DNA of 64,000 bases from Prorocentrum cordatum (GCA_963575745.1 CAUYUJ010014260.1:1094287-1158286); one strand, 5' to 3'. Positions 43,310-55,030 are shown, counted from the first letter of the stretch. Numbers and translations are program-made. Notes: generated by a model from the letters alone, not told the origin.

Positions 43310-43460
43310 CAATCAATATGTATAGACGTGCATGTGTATATACATATATATATATACATATATATATAAATATACATGTATACATACATACATACATACA
43401 TAAATATGTCCGTACGCATATAAGAGGTGCAATTGTAAAGTTACATGTATGTATAACGAT
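43310..43460. repeat. TA/CATA-rich tract
   Basis: TACATATATATATAC and CATACATACATAC repeats. Confidence 0.85.
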
Positions 43461-43825
43461 ACGCACCTTTTCCGAGTGAGACTAGGCGCGCCCATGCGAG
43501 GCCCCCATGCCCGCAGACGAAGGGGTCCAGAGGCGAGTGATTGAAGCTGCGTTTTTATTTGGGGCAGCTTTGTTCGGAACATCTTCAACATTTGAAAATC
43601 GGACGCGCCCCTCATGCCGATCTCGGCGTCGCGGTCCAAAACACAGCCTTCTCCAAACAAGTGCCACATGAAACCTTCAAGAACACAATGAAATTCAATG
43701 AGCTCGACCCCGATTGTTCGAAAATTGCAGTTTCGCCGGAGACAACCTCCAATTTCAAGTCCCTTATTCGACGCGATGTTAAGAAAGAGAATTTCGCCTG
43801 AGACATCACCCCCCAAATCGAGCCC
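43461..43825. other. spacer, no gene seen
   Basis: Ordinary composition. An 86-aa plus-strand frame (43541-43801) has no recognisable domain. Confidence 0.35.
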
Positions 43826-43981
43826 CGACGTACAACATACTCACACAGAAGACACACAGAAAACAAACGCCACCCAAAACACACACACACACAACACACA
43901 ACATACACAGAACACACACAACACCTACAATACACAAAGCATAAACGTACACAAACAACACAAACGCACAACCGCAAACCC

Positions 43982-44021
<40 letters not shown>

Positions 44022-44250
44022 CAACACACGCACTCACGCCCAACACAAGAGACACACACACACAACGCTCACACACAACACACCCACTCTTACACACATA
44101 ACACGAAGACCACACATGACCCACACATAGCTCACACACAGCACTCACACGACACACACACAAGACAAGCACACAACACAAAACACACACAATACATATC
44201 TTTCACACCTTACACACATACTTGTTTGCGATCGCGGCCCTGCGAGCAGC
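43826..44250. repeat. degenerate CA/ACAC array
   Basis: Imperfect CACA repeats with AAC, CGC and CTC interruptions; purest part 43984-44014. Confidence 0.88.
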
Positions 44251-44566
44251 AACGAGGCGGAGCAAAACGTGCACACACACAATTTTTGCGTCGGCGGCTA
44301 GGCAGAGTGACTGCGCTGGCGGAGTGGGAAAATGTAGGGCATACAATTGCGAATCAAGCCGCGATGCACGTGAGGAGGAGAGGGAAGGCCCGGCGCGGGC
44401 GGGATGGAGACGGAGGCGCACACACACACACACACATTCATCCTGCACATGCATGTGTATAAGGCTGGGCACGCACGTGCGATTTGTGTGTATGTATACA
44501 GTATGTATACGCGTGTATATAGATGTATCCATTTGTATATATATATATAGGAGTGTGCTATAAGTG

Positions 44567-44598
<32 letters not shown>

Positions 44599-45139
44599 CA
44601 CAGATAAATCTAGATGTGTGTAGTGCAGAAAAAATCATGCATTCGTTCGCTACCTCCACCCGCGAGCGCCCGTTCCCGCCGATCCTCGGCGGCCCGGGCC
44701 TCCTGCCCCCCTCCTCCTCCTCGGCCGCCTGCGCTCGTCCGCCCGCTATCCGGTGGGCCCCCGGTGCCCCTGGGGCGGCCCGCGGACTCTCTGCAGCCGT
44801 GCTCGCGCCCGCCAGCGCTGCCCACAGACAAGTTTTGGTTCGCTGCCCGAGGGGGTCCGGGTCTGGCGACGGGTTTTTGAATTCCACAAAAACGGGTCTC
44901 ACAGTTTTTTTGGGGGGGTCCAAAAATGGTTTCTGGACTTCGAGAACCAGGGGCCTCTTTCGGCTCCGGGCTCCAGGCAGCGGCGCGCCCCCCCCCCTCC
45001 TCCTCCCCCCGACTGCCTGCGGCGTCCACGGGGTCGCGGCTCCAGAGGAGCAGGTCGGTCGGTCGGGCGCAGGCTAACGACGCTCGGTCGGAGTCTCGGT
45101 TGTCCTCTCTAGCGGCTTCGGGAGGGGCCCCTTTTCAGA
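44251..45139. other. spacer with short CA and TA tracts
   Basis: CA run at 44415-44435, TA run at 44565-44592. The segment CGACTGCC...CGGCGTCCACGGGGTCGC (45009-45040) also occurs at 40248-40278. Confidence 0.4.
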
Positions 45140-45239
45140 TCGCGAGCGGAGCTCTAGGGCCAAGTCCTTCGTGAGAACTTCGAGCCTGATCAACGACGAC
45201 GTCGTTAAGAACCCGCTGAAGATCTACTCCAGAGCTCGG
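45140..45239 (+). CDS. possible exon
   Basis: After CCTTTTCAG, plus strand reads SRAKSFVRTSSLINDDVVKN then PLKIYSRAR. Next comes a short intron with a CT-rich tract (45240-45309, ending TTTCTCAG) and a continued frame DYSRNVRTCSNDLGGKR. Splice signals look good but no family is recognised. Confidence 0.35.
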
Positions 45240-45309
45240 GTGTTCCTCTTCGCTGTTTTTTGTTGTTGTTCTCACTCTCTCTCTCTCTTTCCCTCTCTCT
45301 ATTTCTCAG

Positions 45310-45470
45310 ATTACTCACGGAACGTGCGCACTTGCTCGAATGACCTGGGAGGAAAACGGCTTCGCGGCCCTGAGGCCAAAGAGTCGATGCGGCGCTGGCG
45401 CCGCTCCTTCGCCTCCGCTCCACTTGGGCGGCTGCGCCCCCGGAAGGGGCAGGAGGAGCGGAGTGGCAGG
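45310..45470 (+). CDS. possible following exon
   Basis: Continues the frame of 45140-45239 in phase after a GT-AG intron of 70 bp. The 3' limit is unknown. Arginine-rich later sequence may be non-coding. Confidence 0.3.
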
Positions 45471-46031
45471 CGCACCCGCCCCCCTTCGGCCAGATGCAGA
45501 CGGGCCCGGAAGGGCAGCGGGCCCTGGCCTCGCGCCATACTTTCGCCCTGCCGCGCTGCCGCGACGGCCCCCAAGAGGCCCGGCGAGGGCACGGAGGAGA
45601 GCCCGATGACGGCGAGAAACCTCCGGAGTCCACTTCCTCCACGGCGAAGAGAAACGGGGGGGTCTCACTACTTCTCCCCCCTACCTCCCCTCCTGCGCGC
45701 TTCCGTGTCACGCCCAGCTTCTTGGGGGTCCCACAACCCGTGCGGTGACAGACCGCGCGGAGACCTCGGAAGCCCCCACACCCCCACCGCACGTCTTGGG
45801 TGACCCTTGAGGCCCCAGCTGCCCGCGACATCCTCGGAGAGCGACCCGAGTCACAAAACCATGCGGCCACCCCGAATCCCCACTGACACATTACGAGATG
45901 TGGTCACCACGCCGCCTGGGATTAAGCGCGAACTCATGGGGGGCAAGAAGTAGGTGGCAGCGAGGGGTGCAGAAGAGGGGCCGTTGAGGCCCCCTGAAAG
46001 TTCCTTTAGGACCTCAGAAGGGGCCTTCAGG
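45471..46031. other. GC-rich spacer
   Basis: Both strands have open frames; neither is convincing. Confidence 0.35.
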
Positions 46032-46036
46032 ACTTG

Positions 46037-46229
46037 TCAGGAGCGGCCAAGAGGGGGGTGTCCAAGAGGGGGGCGTGCAAATCATGACCGGCGGCATGTG
46101 CGCGGCCCAGCGGGGGGGCCAGGGTCATAATGAAATCAGAAGAAGCGCCATGAAATCTGGGGAAATGTCATGACCCCCGCCATGATATCCCCCCCCCCTA
46201 GTCATCACCCCCCTCTTTTCCGCCCCCGA
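46037..46229. mobile_element. MITE family E, copy 3
   Basis: A 193-bp copy. The 5-bp direct repeat ACTTG flanks it (46032-46036 and 46230-46234). One arm of the internal palindrome is mutated (GTCATGACCC). Confidence 0.9.
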
Positions 46230-46499
46230 ACTTGACAAGGGCATCTTTCACCCCATTCCCGGGCCTCCTCCGGCTCGCTCCTCGGGGCCCGCCGTGCACC
46301 AGCCCGGGCGCCGTCCGCTCGGCCTGTAGGCCCTGGACTGCCGGGAGGCAGCGCCGCCACTCCGGGCACGACGACCCGAATGGGAGGCACCGCTGCCTGG
46401 CGCCTCCGCTCGGGAGAGCTTCTCTCCGCGCCGGCGCGAGCCCGGGAGAGCTCCGAGACCCGAGGTGGCTCCCGCGGACATCAAGCCCGAAAAGCCTGC

Positions 46500-46795
46500 T
46501 CCTCCTCCACCTCCTCCTCCTCCTCCTCCTCCTCCTCCTCCTCTCCTCCTCCTCCTCCTCCCTCCTCCTCCTCCTCCTCCTCCTCCCTCCCTCCTCCTCC
46601 TCCTCCTCCTCCTCCTCCTCCTCCTCCTCCCTCCTCCTCCTCCTCCTCCCTCCTCCTCCTCCTCCTCCTCTCCCTCCTCCTCCTCCTCCTCCTCCTCCTC
46701 CTCCTCCTCCTCCCTCCTCCTCCTCCTCCTCCTCCTCCTCCTCCTCCTCCTCCTCCTCCTCCTCCTCCTCCTCCTCCCCCCCTCCTCCATCCTTC
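46500..46795. repeat. CCT microsatellite
   Basis: Nearly pure CCT triplets over about 290 bp, broken by single-base deletions that change phase. Confidence 0.95.
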
Positions 46796-46803
46796 TTGCT
46801 TAT

Positions 46804-46840
46804 GAATAACCTCGTCGGCAGGGGGGGGGGGCAGGTGTTT
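46804..46840 (+). repeat. short fragment shared with 48186
   Basis: AATAACCTCGTCGGCAGGGG and GGCAGGTGTTT match 48186-48222, the left end of composite repeat D. Confidence 0.7.
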
Positions 46841-46859
46841 CTCCGGCTGTCCGACGCTC

Positions 46860-47250
46860 CAAGACGGGCAAAAAGGCTCCAAAGATAGCCCCAAAATGGC
46901 CCAAGAGGCCCCCAGGACGGCCTCCAGACGGCCCAAGACGGCCGCAAGACGGCCCCAAGACGGCCCAAGAGGTCCCCAAGACGGCCCAAGAGGGCCGACT
47001 TGGAGGGGGGGAGGGAGCCGGGACGAGCGCAGCACGGCCGGGACGAGCGGTTCCAGAGCTTTTCCGGGTCGAAGAGGGCCTCAAGACGGGCCAAGAAGCA
47101 CCCAAGAGGCCTCCAAGACGGCCCACGAAGGCTTCGAGACGCCAAACGACCCCTCCAAGACGCCCAAGATGGCCCCAAGACGGGCCAAGAGGTCTCCAAG
47201 ACGGCCCCCGAGGTCCCAAACAAGCCTCCCAAGAGCGCCCCAAGAGCGCC
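46860..47250 (+). repeat. CCAAGA/GGCCCC short-period repeat block 5
   Basis: Units such as CCCAAGACGGCCGCAAG and CCAAGAGGTCCCC, interrupted at about 46990-47080. Confidence 0.78.
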
Positions 47251-48185
47251 CCAAGAGTCGAGCCGCACACGCAGGCGGCCAATCCCAGAGAGGAATGAGA
47301 AGCTCAATGTCATTTCCTATTCCTCCGCCTCCTCCTCGTCCCCCCTTCTCCTCCCCTTCCTCCTCTTCCTCCTTCTCCTGCTCCGTCTCCTTCGCCCCGC
47401 TCTTACGCTCGCAGCGTCACTCGTCCTCCTCCTCCTCCTCATCCTCCTCCTCCCACTCCTCCGAATACCCCAGCATGCCCAATAACGGATCAGCCCCAGT
47501 TTCGAAATCCACAACTTACGTCCAGCATCCGCCGACCCCGCAGAAATCGAGGTGCCGTGGCGCTTCCATCTAGTGAACATGCCTCCAATTTGGCACACCC
47601 CGCACGCGGCAACTTGAATGAAAGGCCCCAAAACCCGAGTATACGCGCGGTTCCCCGCGAACATTGGGCACGTCCCTCATAGATTTCGTGGCTCCACGGC
47701 GCGCTCCAACCATAGCCCCAGTACCCGCGGTCCCGTAAACTTCCAACCCCAAGCGCACACACACGTCGATCGTGTCGTGGCTCCAGAATACGTCCACCGT
47801 GGGGCCCAGTGGGAAGATTCGCATGCAAGTATACCCCATGCCGGCACACCCTTTGCACGCGCCGTGGCCTCGCACATGGCCAAGTTGACCCATAATGACT
47901 CCTGGACAGTCCCCCAAAAAAACTCCCGACCGCTACCGAAACGGCTCGAAGACATTCCCGAGCCCAACCTGGCTCCATTATGCCTCTCAGATGGCCCCAG
48001 ATGAGACCACGACCGCCCGCGGTGTCGCCGTCCGCTCGGACACCCCCGCGGAACTGCCCGAGACCCTCTGGCAGTGGCGGCGAACAGACACCAAACAAAT
48101 ATCACTCGCCTTTTCACCCCTTCGCAGCTTCTACTGCCCCCCGATTGGCATAAACAAGGGGTCGGCGGTGTGGCGTAAGCCTAAG
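47251..48185. other. spacer, no supported gene
   Basis: TCC-rich patch 47320-47460, then sequence of even composition. A 202-aa minus-strand frame (47490-48098) has no recognisable domain or junctions. Confidence 0.35.
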
Positions 48186-48262
48186 AATAACCTCGTCGGC
48201 AGGGGGGGGGGGCAGGTGTTTCGCCTGAGACTTCGCCACCACTCATGACCCTGGAGCTTGAA
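48186..48262 (+). repeat. solo left end of composite repeat D
   Basis: GGCAGGTGTTTCGCCTGAGA, CTTCGCCACCACTCATGA and CCTGGAGCTTGAAAG match the start of the copies at 55305 and (inverted) 58110. Confidence 0.65.
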
Positions 48263-48524
48263 AGACGTGGCCGCCCGCAGTGATGCTATCGTGGCGCCGA
48301 GGGTCGGTCCCCACGCGTGGTCGTTTTGGAAGGGAAATCGCGGCTCAAGCCTCGGTCGGCCAGTACGCACGTCTCAGGCTCCCTCGGAGAGCCCCCGGCG
48401 GCCCGCAGCCGAACCAGAGGCCGTCCGTCTCCTCCGCAGCGGCAGCAGCCACGGCGGCCGCGCGGAAGCAGCAGCTGACGAGAAGGGCCCAGGAGAAGGA
48501 CCCGAGGGCTGCGCTGTGCTGAGG
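48263..48524. other. spacer, ambiguous coding potential
   Basis: Minus-strand frames stay open, one ending AYWPTEA before a TGA, but two frames are equally plausible. Confidence 0.25.
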
Positions 48525-48760
48525 AGGTAGAGGAGGAGGAGGAGGAGGAGGAGGAGAGAGAGGAGCAGGAGCAGGAGGAGGAGGAGGAGGAGGAGGAGGA
48601 GGAGGAGGAGGAGGAGGAGGAGGAGGAGGAGGAGGAGGAGGAGGAGGAGGAGGGGGGAGGAGGAGGGTGGAGGAGAGGAGGAGGAGGAGGAGGAGGAGGA
48701 GAGGGGGAGGAGGGAGGAGGGGGAGGGGGAGGAGGAGGGGGAGGAGGAGGAGGTGCTCTG
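48525..48760. repeat. GGA microsatellite
   Basis: Nearly pure AGG triplets with GGGGA variants at the right end. Confidence 0.93.
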
Positions 48761-48864
48761 AGCTGTCCGCCGCCGGCACACACGCTTCAGCATGCTGCTC
48801 CGTGCCGGGCGGCCGCCCGTGACCCCCTCCCGCCCCTCCGCGGCGCGCTGCCGCTGCCCACCCC

Positions 48865-48950
48865 CCCCTCCTCCTCCTCCTCCTCCTCTCTCTCTCCTCC
48901 TCCTCCTCCTCCTCCTCCTCCTCCTCCTCCTCCTCCTCCTCCTCCTCCTC
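48865..48950. repeat. CCT microsatellite
   Basis: CCT triplets with a CTCTCTCT break. Confidence 0.92.
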
Positions 48951-48953
48951 GTG

Positions 48954-49013
48954 CTGCCCCGAGGGCCTCGAGAAGCCTCAGGGCCTCGGTGACGTCGCCC
49001 CTGCGGATCGCCT
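48954..49013 (-). CDS. short exon, ankyrin- or PPR-like helix pair
   Basis: After CCTTCGCAG the minus strand reads AIRRGDVTEALRLLEALG. The pattern A-x-R-x-GDV-x-EALRLLE is typical of the first helix of ankyrin or pentatricopeptide units. Its 3' end runs into a GGA/CCT tract. An introner B copy lies just upstream. Confidence 0.4.
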
Positions 49014-49074
49014 GCGAAGGGGGGGGGAGGGGAGCGGGGACGGCGGGCGGCAGGCAATGGGAGAGCAGCATGGG

Positions 49075-49243
49075 GATTTTGAAGGGGAACTGGGACACAC
49101 AAATAAATAGACACAAATAAAAAGATTCGCCATATTTTCATATATTTTTGGGGTTTTTGTCTTCCCCCCCACTTCCTATATTTTCCCATATTTTCCTGGA
49201 AGTCGACGATTAATTGTGTCTGTGTGTTTCTTTCCCTCCTGAG
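49075..49243. mobile_element. introner-like element B, copy 3
   Basis: Shares with copy 4 the blocks CTGGGACACACAAA, TTTTTGGGGTTTTTGTC-like centre, CCCATATTTTCCTGG, CGACGATTAATTGTGTCTGT and TTTCCCTCCTGAG. ACACAAATAAA and TTAATTGTGT form an imperfect inverted pair. Confidence 0.78.
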
Positions 49244-49690
49244 ATTTCCCAGCATCTCCCGCCCTCGGCAGGAGGCAAGGAGAAGGAAGCGCGCCAACAA
49301 CACCACATGGGTGGCGTAGGTCTGCTGTCTTGCGGGGCGCAGTGGCGCAGGAGGCCCCCCTGGAAACGCCCAGGTCGGCGTATACCGCCACCGTCCCTCA
49401 TGCCATCCCCCCGTACAACATATTGTTGAGTTTGTTGCTTCCGGTAATGGTCGTTCCCCGGGGGGCGGGGCGGAGGTGTGGGGCCCGGGGTGACCGTAAT
49501 AGGTCCCCTTTCTTCACGCCCTATGTAGGTCACCCTCCATTACCACCCGCCCGACACATGGAATGCCATACTCCGGCACGTCCAAATCATCCTCATCCTC
49601 ATTATCCGCATCCTACCCCTGCGCCTCCGCGTCATCCTACCGAAAGAATGCGCACACCTCGTCGGCGCTCCCGTGCATAAAGGGCAACAG
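49244..49690. other. spacer, no supported gene
   Basis: Mixed sequence flanking the introner copy. Possible exon on either strand, not resolved. Confidence 0.3.
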
Positions 49691-49696
49691 GGGCAA

Positions 49697-49746
49697 ACAC
49701 ATATAAACGTTCGGAACTCCGCCTAGTTCCAAACGTTTATGTGTGT
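49697..49746. other. 50-bp imperfect palindrome
   Basis: ACACATATAAACGTTCGGAA and its near reverse complement TTCCAAACGTTTATGTGT, separated by about 10 bp. It could form a strong hairpin. Role unknown. Confidence 0.75.
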
Positions 49747-50049
49747 ATGCCTGGCGCGGATTTCTTGGATTGGCGCTGGGCGCGCCAGAGGCGCAGGCGC
49801 AGGCAGGGGGACCCCGGCGCAGATCCGAGAAAGCCGTGCGGCGCTCCGAGAACTGTGTTTATGCAAATGTGTAGTCGTCCACAGTCGCGAGATCGTGGTG
49901 CGAGGGCGGCCCGGAAGCTTTCCTACCCCGCGGGGCAGCGGCGCCCCGCGCCGTGTGCCAGCACCCCGCCGCAGGGCCTACAGGCCATCGGCGCCAGGGC
50001 GGGAGCGCTGTCCCTCAGGACTTGGCCCTGCGGGGCAGGCCGCAGCCCA

Positions 50050-50300
50050 GGGGGGAAGAAGAGGGGGGAGGAGGAGAAGGAGAAGGGGGAAGGAGGAGGA
50101 GGAGGAGGAGGAGGAGGAGGAGGAGGAGGAGGAGGAGGAGGAGGAGGAGGAGGAGAGGGGAGGAGGAGGAGGAGGAGGAGGAGGAGGAGCAGGAGGAGGA
50201 GAAGGAGAAGGGGGAAGGAGGAGGAGTTGGAGGAGGAGGAGGAGGAGCAGGAGGAGGAGAAGGAGGAGCAGGAGGAGGAGGAGGAGGAGGAGGAGGGGCC
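50050..50300. repeat. GGA microsatellite
   Basis: GGA triplets in several phases with GGAGCAGGA and GAGAAGG variants. Confidence 0.93.
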
Positions 50301-50599
50301 GACCCATGCAAACGCGGCTCAAGAGAGCGGAGCCGACCCGTGCGAGCGCGCGCCTGCAGCAGCGCGGCCCTCTCCGAGCCGCCTCCGCGTGGCTCCTCGC
50401 CGCTGCTGCCCTGAGCCCGGGCTGATTTTTTGTCGGCGGAGGGAGACGAAGAGGGATGGCCTCTCCCGCCCTGCTCCTGGCTCTCGCCGCCTCCTCCACT
50501 GCACCGCCTCGACCTCCATTCTTGTCTGCTCCCCCTCTGCCATTCTCAGCAGGCCTTGCGCACCCCGAGGCGAGTCGCTAGGGCGGGCTGGGCGGTCTC
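50301..50599. other. spacer, no gene seen
   Basis: GC-rich, no recognisable feature. Confidence 0.4.
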
Positions 50600-51385
50600 G
50601 CCGGAGCCTGCCTCACCATTTCATGATCCTTGAACTTAGCTGCCTCAACAGCTTCACGAGTGGAGGGCGGGTCGTTTTCAAGACGTGGCCATCGCCTCCG
50701 CGCCGCGCACCCTCGTCTGAAACACTCGATCGCGTTTCACGGGTGGAGCGCGGCTCCTTCTCAAAGTGTGGCTCTCGCCTCCGCGCGCTCGCACACTCGT
50801 GAAACGTCTACAGGATGGAGGGCGGATGGTTTCCAACGCGTGGCTTTCGCCCTGGCGCCGTGCACTCTCGTCGCAGACATGTTCCAGAGCTGCACGGGTG
50901 GAGGGCGGTGGTTCAAAATGCTGCTCTCGACGCAATGCCGCGCACATCCGGCCTGAACAGTTGCCGGAGCTTCACGGATGGAGGCCGCTTGCTGCTCCAC
51001 TTGGAGCTCTCGCCTCAGCGCTGCGCACGTTCGTCTTGCGAGTTCACAGCAGTTCGATGGACGTGTATCGCTAACGTTCCAGACGTGGTATGGTGGAACC
51101 ATGTGGGACTGTCGGTGCGTGAACGCCACGCTGATTCGCGGCGTCGATGGCCCAGGGATGGTGTTTCGGCACGGTGCAGGATCTTCAGGACGCAGCAGTA
51201 ACGTTGATTCGCGGCGATGGAATCCTAGGAACGGTGCTCTGGCACGGTTCAATTTGATCAGACGTTTATCTTCCAACGAGGCACCCCCATAGTCAGAATG
51301 AAACCTTGTAGGGATCTACAAAGAGGGAATTTGGAGGGGGGGGGTGATTGTAACATCGTTGACGAATATTGGGTTAACACTGGTC
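50600..51385 (+). repeat. composite repeat D, copy 1
   Basis: The head is a degenerate CTCACCATTTCATGATCCTTG. Then come about five subrepeats of about 75-85 bp, each with CACGGGTGGAGGGCGG (about 50653, 50738, 50812, 50893, 50973) and CTCTCGCCTCCGCGC. A unique tail has two TGATTCGCGG blocks, an AAAGAGGGAATTTGGAGG block and GTTAACACTGGTCC, running into CCT repeats. Confidence 0.78.
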
Positions 51386-52085
51386 CCCCTCCTGCTTCTC
51401 CACGTCCTCCTCATCCTCTTCCTCCTTTTCCTCCTCTCCATCACCCTGCATCCTCTTGACAGTTGGGGGAGGACAAAGCAAGCGAGGGAACGAGTGAGAA
51501 CGCATCTGGCTCCACTCCCTGAAGGGACGCGCCAATGTCGGGGCGCCGGCAAGAGCCGCGGTCCCATGGAGAAAAAATATAATGATCCCATGCCGCGGTC
51601 AGAAACCGAGTCTCCATATTTCGCCGTACTTCAATTTGTTCACCATCCGTGTCCAAAGCGTCGGCGTCGTCGCTGGCCCGGTCTCCCCCTTGCCCCTCTC
51701 ATCCTCATTCTCCTCTTCATCGTCCTCCTCCTCCACTTCCTTCTCCTACCACTCTTTCTCCTCCTTCTCCTGACGAACAGGACCGACGTCACCGGGTGCA
51801 ACTCTTCGGAATACGTTCACCAGATGTGTCCACGTGGTGTAGGAACTGATGTCACCGTGTCTTCTGTGTAGACTCCCCAGGAGGCCATGCTGCCCGCCAA
51901 GGTTGCGACATACGAGTGTGTTTCGGTAATGTGGTGTGATATCTGTAGTGTGCGCTAGGTGGTGTCGGCTGGAGGTGAAATTGACGCGGTGCTAGCTATG
52001 CGCTGTAAGCTATGGTGTGCAACATCTGCTGTGCGCGCCATGTGGTGCAAGCTATTTCCGTGGTGAAAACTGTGCGGTGGAAGCT
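51386..52085. other. spacer with degenerate short repeats
   Basis: TCC-rich patches, then 51900-52085 with loosely repeated TGTGGTG and GCTATG motifs. No gene supported. Confidence 0.4.
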
Positions 52086-52089
52086 ACGC

Positions 52090-52575
52090 CACGGAAGCTC
52101 AGAGCAAGGGGGCCCCACGGGGCGGCACGCGCTGCAACGTGGCGCAACCTCGGCACGCCCCCCAGGCGCGGGGCGCCCAAGAAGCACCGACCAGGTGGCA
52201 ACATGGCGCAACCTTGACATACTCCCCAAGCGCGGGGCAACCACGAGGCGGCATGGGCAGCAACTTGGCGCAACCTCGGCATATCCGCAAGCGCGGGGCG
52301 CTCACGAGACGCCCAAGAGGCAGCACGGGCGGCAACGCGACGCAACCTCGGCAGACCCCTTAGCGCACGGGGCGCCCAAGCGGCAGCACGGACGGCAACG
52401 TGGCTCAGCCTCGGCATCCCCCTCAAACGCGGGGCGCGCGGGGCGCCTACGAGACTCCCACGAGGCGGCACGGGAGGCAACGTGGCCGAACCTCGGCATA
52501 CTCACGAGCGCGGGGCGCCCACGAAGCGCCAACGATGCGGCATGGCCCGCCACGTGGCGAACACCTGGAACACCA
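52090..52575 (+). repeat. minisatellite, unit about 62-82 bp, 7 copies
   Basis: GGCAACGTGGCGCAACCTCGGCA-like starts recur at about 52134, 52198, 52259, 52331, 52394 and 52476, with a last partial unit at 52547. AGCGCGGGGCGCCCACGAGG lies in the middle of most units. One frame stays open for 196 codons, but I see no evidence that it is expressed. Confidence 0.82.
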
Positions 52576-52789
52576 ACCACTTGCCTTGTCGACAAGAAGT
52601 GAGAAACCCCTGAATGAAAGCACCGATCTGAGAAGCAGAAGCATGCAGACCACGCAGGCGCCCGGGCTGGCCGGGCGAAGCGGGCGGGCGAGCAGGGACT
52701 GGGGCGGCAGACGCGGAGCGGGCGAGGGCAACTGCAGGCAGATGGGCAGCGCCACGGCGCGGGTCCGCGAGGAGAGGGTGCGGCCACGA

Positions 52790-53030
52790 GGAAGAGACGG
52801 CCGCCTCGGCGGGGCGGCCGCCCGGGCTGCGCAGGCGGAACAGCTGGATGGGGCCGCTGGGCACTCGTTTGTGTGCTGCCCTCCACTCGACAGGCTGAGA
52901 CTGGCAGAGTTAAAAAGCAAGGCTCCCGCCCCGCCTCGCACGTCCTGCATGCCGCGGCCGCCGGGGCGGCCGCCCAGGCAGCGCAGGTGGAATGGCTGGA
53001 TGGGGCCATTGGGTCGGCGTTTTTGTTAGT
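52790..53030. repeat. two-copy repeat of about 162 bp
   Basis: GGAACAGCTGGATGGGGCCG (about 52839) and GGAATGGCTGGATGGGGCCA (about 52989) each follow a GGCGGCCGCCCGGGC/GGCGGCCGCCCAGGC block. Confidence 0.65.
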
Positions 53031-54685
53031 GGCTGTTCCACACCAGGGAGGTTGCTGGGGCTGTTCGGTCTAAGCGAACAAGCCCCCGACCCGCCTCCCA
53101 CACCCCGCATACCGCGACGGCTAGGCCCAAAGTGTGCTGGCGCTCCCCGGGTATCCCGCCTTGCGTCTTCGACGAATTGCGACTTCATACCGTGGCCGCC
53201 AGGTCCGAAGCGGCACGGTGCTCCCTGGTGATCCCGCCTCGCGCTCTCGGGCGGGGATCGCTTGAAGCATAATACCCTGTTGCTTCCTTGTTTGTGCTGC
53301 TAGTGCTTTCATGCGCTGTGCTTCTTTCTCGGAAGGGGGGGGCCGTCGGGGTCGTCGGACACTGGGCCGATGGGGTGGGCCCCAGGTGGAACGACGCGCT
53401 GCGGCTTGGTCGTCGGCGCGCGCCCTTTCGGGTAGATCTTCCGCCCCGCCGTGGTCGGCCCGCCGCCGCGCGCGTCTGCCGCGTTCTGGTCTGGTCGGCC
53501 GGGCCCGCTCACCCCGCACCAGAGCGCACCGGCTCCAGGGGCAGGGGCCCCCGAAGTCTGGATTCGGTCTCCTCAGCCGTCCCCTCGTCAGCATTCCTGG
53601 GCCCTTCCTCCCCCCTGCTCCTCCCTCGTCGTCCCTCGGCGCACCTCCCCGATCAGACAGTGGGTCGGTGCTCCCTCCTCCTCCTGCTCATCCTCGACCC
53701 GGTCCTCCTTTGTTGCTCGGCGGCCGCGTGCGCAACACCGCGGCGGGTTTGACACGTCGCAGCAAACGCACCCGCGCGCGCGCGCGCCCGGAAAGACAAG
53801 CAAGGCAAGGGAAACGGCCTGGACAGGGTATACCCCAGAGGCAGCCTCGCCCACCCGCGGGGGACTGCGCAGGGTCAGATGGCGACCCCTCCTCCACTTC
53901 CTCATCCCCAGCGTCCTTCCCTTCCGCCCCCCTCCTGCTGGAGCCCCCTCCTCCTCACCCTCACCCCCTTCCATCTCCTCGCCCTTCATTGCCTGGGCCC
54001 CCCTGGCCGCTGCCTCCGAAGACAGGGCGGACGCCGCGTCCCGTGGCTGCAGCGGCTCCTCTTGCGCAGAGGCCTGGACCTGGCCGACGTGACGGGCGGG
54101 GGTGCAAGACAAGCGAGACATACGACTGGGATCGGGGTGAAGAGCAGCAACAGCAGCGCGGCGAATGCGAAGCTGATCGCGATACGTTTGATAACGGTAC
54201 GTCCTTGTTCTTCGCGCGCCCATCCCTTGCTTCCATGAAACATGCCATTCGATGTGTCTCCGTACGTGCACCCCATGATTTCGATGTCCAACCTCTTCTT
54301 CCTCTTCGACTGTGCCTTGCGCAGGCGGGGCATCTGCTCCGTACCGGATGTGGCGTCTCGACGAAGACCTTAACATGACGGACGCTGCACTTGCGAACAC
54401 CCCGGAGTCGGCATGCAACCTACACGGAACGACTATTGGGGACCAACGGGATATTTCTTCCGAGCCGTACCTTTACCCGTGCCGCTCGCGGGGGAAACAT
54501 CTCCACGCACACTTTAGTTGGGCTGGCGGAGAGGGTATCATAGCATCTGCAACTGCGATTCCTGCTCGACTCCACGCTGCCAGACAGATGCTATTCTTCA
54601 ACATTGCTGTTTTCCACAGTGCTGCTGCAAGGAATCATGCCGGCGCTCTGCTGCATGCCGCTCACTGCCGCTGCTCGTGGCTAGG
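53031..54685. other. spacer, no supported gene
   Basis: Long frames on both strands overlap but none has recognisable motifs. A CGCGCGCGCGCG run is at 53773-53787. Confidence 0.35.
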
Positions 54686-54687
54686 GG

Positions 54688-54741
54688 AGGAGGAGGAGGA
54701 GGAGGAGGAGGAGGAGGAGGAGGAGGAGGAGGAGGAGGAGA
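54688..54741. repeat. GGA microsatellite
   Basis: GGAGGA run followed by a short ACG tract. Confidence 0.92.
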
Positions 54742-54998
54742 ACGACGACGACGACGAGGAGGACGAAGAGAAGGAGGGAGGGAGGACCCCGAGCTCGCGA
54801 AAGTTGCTCGCATCTCCCGCTCGAGCGGCCCCCTCGGGCAGCTGGGCTTGAAGAGGAAGGGATGCTGACGAGGAAGGGGAGGGGATAGGGGTATGTCGGG
54901 CATGTCCTCCTACAGGCGGAGCTTGGAGGACAAATGACAAATACTCGAAACATGCCGAATCCGCTCAGAAAATAATGTTAGGAAATAATAAAGGACAT

Positions 54999-54999
<1 letters not shown>

Positions 55000-55030
<31 letters not shown>

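Noticed and set aside
46880-46900. CCAAAATGGCCCAAG as a spliced-leader relict
   Set aside because: Explained by the surrounding CCAAGA/GGCCCC repeat.
47490-48098. Minus-strand frame of 202 codons as a gene
   Set aside because: No recognisable motif, codon bias or splice context; length is possible by chance in GC-rich DNA.
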